Shown: positions 6,096 to 6,960 of the stretch, in pieces
How positions within the stretch are numbered: position 1 is the stretch's first letter
Layout: every line of letters begins with the position of its first letter
DNA from: Verrucomicrobiota bacterium
Lineage (GTDB): Bacteria; Verrucomicrobiota; Verrucomicrobiia; Limisphaerales; UBA11320
Assembly (NCBI GenBank): GCA_016871475.1
Contig: VHDG01000210.1
Coordinates: 1-6,960, forward strand
DNA length: 6,960 nucleotides
Direction: 5' to 3'
The notes under the pieces: generated by a model
The model's database searches: none
What the model saw: only the letters and a program-made list of their open reading frames with translations
What the model was told of the DNA's origin: nothing
Position numbers and translations under genes: made by a program

Positions 6096-6960
6096 ATGCG
6101 TACCAGATCGCGAGCTTCCCATGTTTCCGGATTTCTTTTGCTGGGGCTCCTCGCTCTAGCCGTGAGCAGCTTGTCCTCCCAGGCTCAGTCTTTTCGTATC
6201 ACCAAAATCCAAAATCAATCCGGCAGGATCGTGGTGGAGCATGAGTCGGGCCCCGCGTTCTATCATATCCTGAGCCGGGTGCAGCTGTCGGGTGGCGTGG
6301 CGACTCCCATCCATATGGGACAAGGATCCGGTCCCACCGGACTCCTGGTAGATCGAACCCCTCCCGCATCGCGTAGCTACTACCGGGTCACCCGGATTCC
6401 CAAGGATAATCCGTTGGACTCGGACGGGGATGGGATCGACGACATGTATGAGTTGGGGAACAGTCCCCTGAACCCTCTTAACCCAGCGGACGCATCTTCG
6501 ATCAACCCGAATACAGGCCGCACTCGGATCGAGGACTATTATCGAGATGAGTCCAACAACGTGCTCTATCCTTACCTGGTTGGGCGGGGGATGCATGACG
6601 TCACAGGGCCGGCTGCGGATGGCGGAATGATGGGCTACGCGGAGGGTGATCAGAGATCAACCGGCATCCATGACCGTCAATGGGCCCGCGCCTTTGTTGC
6701 TGCGGGCCGCGGTGCAAACTCCCCGAGAGTGGCCTTCGTGGTGGTGGATACCGGCCAGGTTTTTCACGCGATCACCCAAGGGGTTCACGATCGGCTTCAA
6801 GCGGATGAGGAGCTTCGTCCGTACTATTCGTATGCCAACATCGTCCTCAGCGCCACCCACACTCACGGAGGGGCAGGGGGACATTCCCATCACGTGCTCT
6901 ACAATCTGACCATTGGCGGGTTCGCGTGGCAGACCTACGACGCGATGGTCCACGGGATCT
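6096..6960 (+). CDS. Neutral/alkaline ceramidase, N-terminal part, exported, runs off the right edge
   Basis: The window holds the first 288 codons, with no stop before the edge. Neutral ceramidases are secreted or periplasmic zinc amidases that split ceramide into sphingoid base and fatty acid. Residues 1-30 are a Sec signal (RTRSR, then FLLLGLLALAV, probable cleavage at SSQA/QS). Residues 32-100 form a beta-rich segment ending in SYYRV, of a type common in verrucomicrobial exported proteins. DSDGDGIDD (108-116) is a thrombospondin type 3-like calcium-binding motif. The ceramidase domain begins near 160, with VGRGMHDVTGPAADGGMMGYA (162-182), GIHDRQWARAFV (190-201), VVVDTG (215-220), SATHTHGGAGGHSHHVLYNL (252-271) and DAMVHGI (282-288). 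THTH contains the expected zinc-ligand histidine. The remaining ligands and the catalytic serine lie beyond the window. The usual SGPGG after THTH reads GGAGG here. The ATG at 6096 directly precedes the signal peptide. The gene is divergent from the beta-propeller operon. Confidence 0.9.
   Translation, partial: MRTRSRASHVSGFLLLGLLALAVSSLSSQAQSFRITKIQNQSGRIVVEHESGPAFYHILSRVQLSGGVATPIHMGQGSGPTGLLVDRTPPASRSYYRVTRIPKDNPLDSDGDGIDDMYELGNSPLNPLNPADASSINPNTGRTRIEDYYRDESNNVLYPYLVGRGMHDVTGPAADGGMMGYAEGDQRSTGIHDRQWARAFVAAGRGANSPRVAFVVVDTGQVFHAITQGVHDRLQADEELRPYYSYANIVLSATHTHGGAGGHSHHVLYNLTIGGFAWQTYDAMVHGI

Noticed and set aside
6156..6596. Minus-strand open frame of 146 codons opposite the ceramidase start
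   Set aside because: The plus strand encodes a signal peptide, a calcium-binding motif and the ceramidase domain in one frame, so the antisense frame is not supported.

Overview
The window looks like chromosomal DNA of a Verrucomicrobiota or Planctomycetota bacterium, and I favour Verrucomicrobiota. It encodes an exported PQQ-type beta-propeller, a PSCyt1/DUF1549/DUF1553 planctomycete-type cytochrome c protein and a Tat-exported DUF1501 protein, a gene set greatly expanded in these phyla. The divergent gene adds an N-terminal beta-rich segment ending in a 'YYRV' motif and a 'DSDGDGIDD' calcium-binding repeat, a combination common in verrucomicrobial exported proteins. Shine-Dalgarno sequences are mostly absent, which fits these phyla. 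The assignment is by family resemblance only.

Layout. Positions 1-443 hold no gene I can name. This stretch has a folded-looking inverted repeat (16-84), a perfect 10-bp palindrome (113-122) and a strong bulged hairpin (366-417) just past the end of the leftward operon. A leftward three-gene operon follows, in transcription order: PQQ-like beta-propeller (5961 to 4624), PSCyt1-DUF1549-DUF1553 protein (4535 to 1905) and DUF1501 protein (1901 to 444). The last two are separated by only 3 bases (TGA-ccc-ATG). A divergent gap of about 134 bases (5962-6095) contains a nested inverted repeat (6001-6062). A rightward gene starting at 6096 runs off the right edge; it is the N-terminal 288 codons of an exported neutral/alkaline ceramidase.

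Working together. All four proteins appear to be exported. DUF1501 and PSCyt/DUF1549/DUF1553 proteins are routinely encoded side by side in these phyla, but their biochemical role is not settled. The PQQ-like propeller is of the kind often found beside them. The ceramidase would cleave the N-acyl bond of ceramide-like lipids outside the cytoplasm. Its head-to-head arrangement with the operon, across one shared regulatory region with dyad symmetry, suggests co-regulation. A role for the whole set in extracytoplasmic degradation of lipids or glycolipids is an inference, not something the sequence proves.

The window shows no transposase, CRISPR array, tRNA or rRNA.
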